Under the pieces are notes generated by a model. The model saw only the letters and a program-made list of their open reading frames with translations. It ran no database searches and was not told the origin of the DNA. From Podila epigama (lineage: Eukaryota > Mortierellomycota > Mortierellomycetes > Mortierellales > Mortierellaceae): a stretch of 29,182 nt of DNA. Positions 29,167-29,182 of the stretch are shown here, in pieces (position 1 is the first letter of the stretch; each line of letters starts with the position of its first letter). Position numbers and translations under genes: made by a program. Location of the stretch: contig JAAAVE010000095.1 of assembly GCA_015679605.1 (NCBI GenBank), forward strand, positions 1-29,182, given 5' to 3'.

Positions 29167-29182
29167 ATGATGCTGGCAACAG
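29167..29182 (+). CDS. Probable first codons of a gene cut by the window end
   Basis: ATGATGCTGGCAACAG follows a CT-rich and CATA-repeat leader like those of other genes here, and the GCC before the ATG is a favourable context. Only five codons (MMLAT) and one base are visible, so the product cannot be named and the start is tentative. Confidence 0.35.

Noticed and set aside
1-29182. tRNA, rRNA, CRISPR arrays, bacterial-type operons or phage genes
   Set aside because: None was recognised by eye; the gene structure is eukaryotic. A covariance-model search would be needed to exclude small RNAs formally.

Overview
The window reads as nuclear DNA of a filamentous fungus. The genes carry short spliceosomal introns (mostly 50-110 nt, GT...AG, with donors such as GTAAGT, GTATGT, GTGAGT and also GTAC), have long CT-rich leaders, and are separated by homopolymer-rich spacers. 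A full-length ER-type Hsp90 ending in HDEL, MULE/FAR1-like transposon debris and IS630/Tc1-like transposon debris together point to an early-diverging lineage, most likely Mortierellomycotina. That placement is an inference from gene content, not from a search.

Layout. 1-1.4 kb holds no gene that I can see. 1.4-5.0 kb is a transposon graveyard: a MULE (Mutator-like) transposase pseudogene on the minus strand (about 1746-3410) with frameshifts, stops and a still recognisable intron; a second diverged copy of its 3' end just beyond it (about 1400-1500); and a broken helix-turn-helix end of an IS630/Tc1-like transposase (4481-4972, minus). 6.05-8.2 kb is a three-exon BCS1-type AAA ATPase gene (+). 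8.45-11.19 kb is a three-exon GRP94/endoplasmin gene (-), tail to tail with BCS1. 11.7-14.28 kb is a five-exon coiled-coil protein gene (+) of unknown function, divergent from GRP94. 14.4-16.45 kb holds the C-terminal five exons of a cytochrome P450 (-) whose N-terminus falls in a 414-N assembly gap. 17.69-26.99 kb is a very large multi-exon gene (-), best read as an Mms22/Mus7 replication-repair protein of about 2,860-2,880 residues. 27.37-28.80 kb is a two-exon gene (+) that I do not recognise, divergent from the Mms22 gene. The last bases probably begin another gene.

The genes do not form a pathway or cluster. They cover mitochondrial complex III assembly, ER protein folding, P450 oxidation and replication-fork repair. 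I found no convincing evidence of a new dedicated biological system. The most useful leads are the transposon graveyard with its duplicated 3' end, the ER Hsp90 in a fungus, the RS-rich insert and an ambiguous reading frame in the Mms22-like gene, the highly charged tail on BCS1, and the unrecognised protein at 27.4-28.8 kb. Exon borders were placed by eye from splice consensus and phase continuity.
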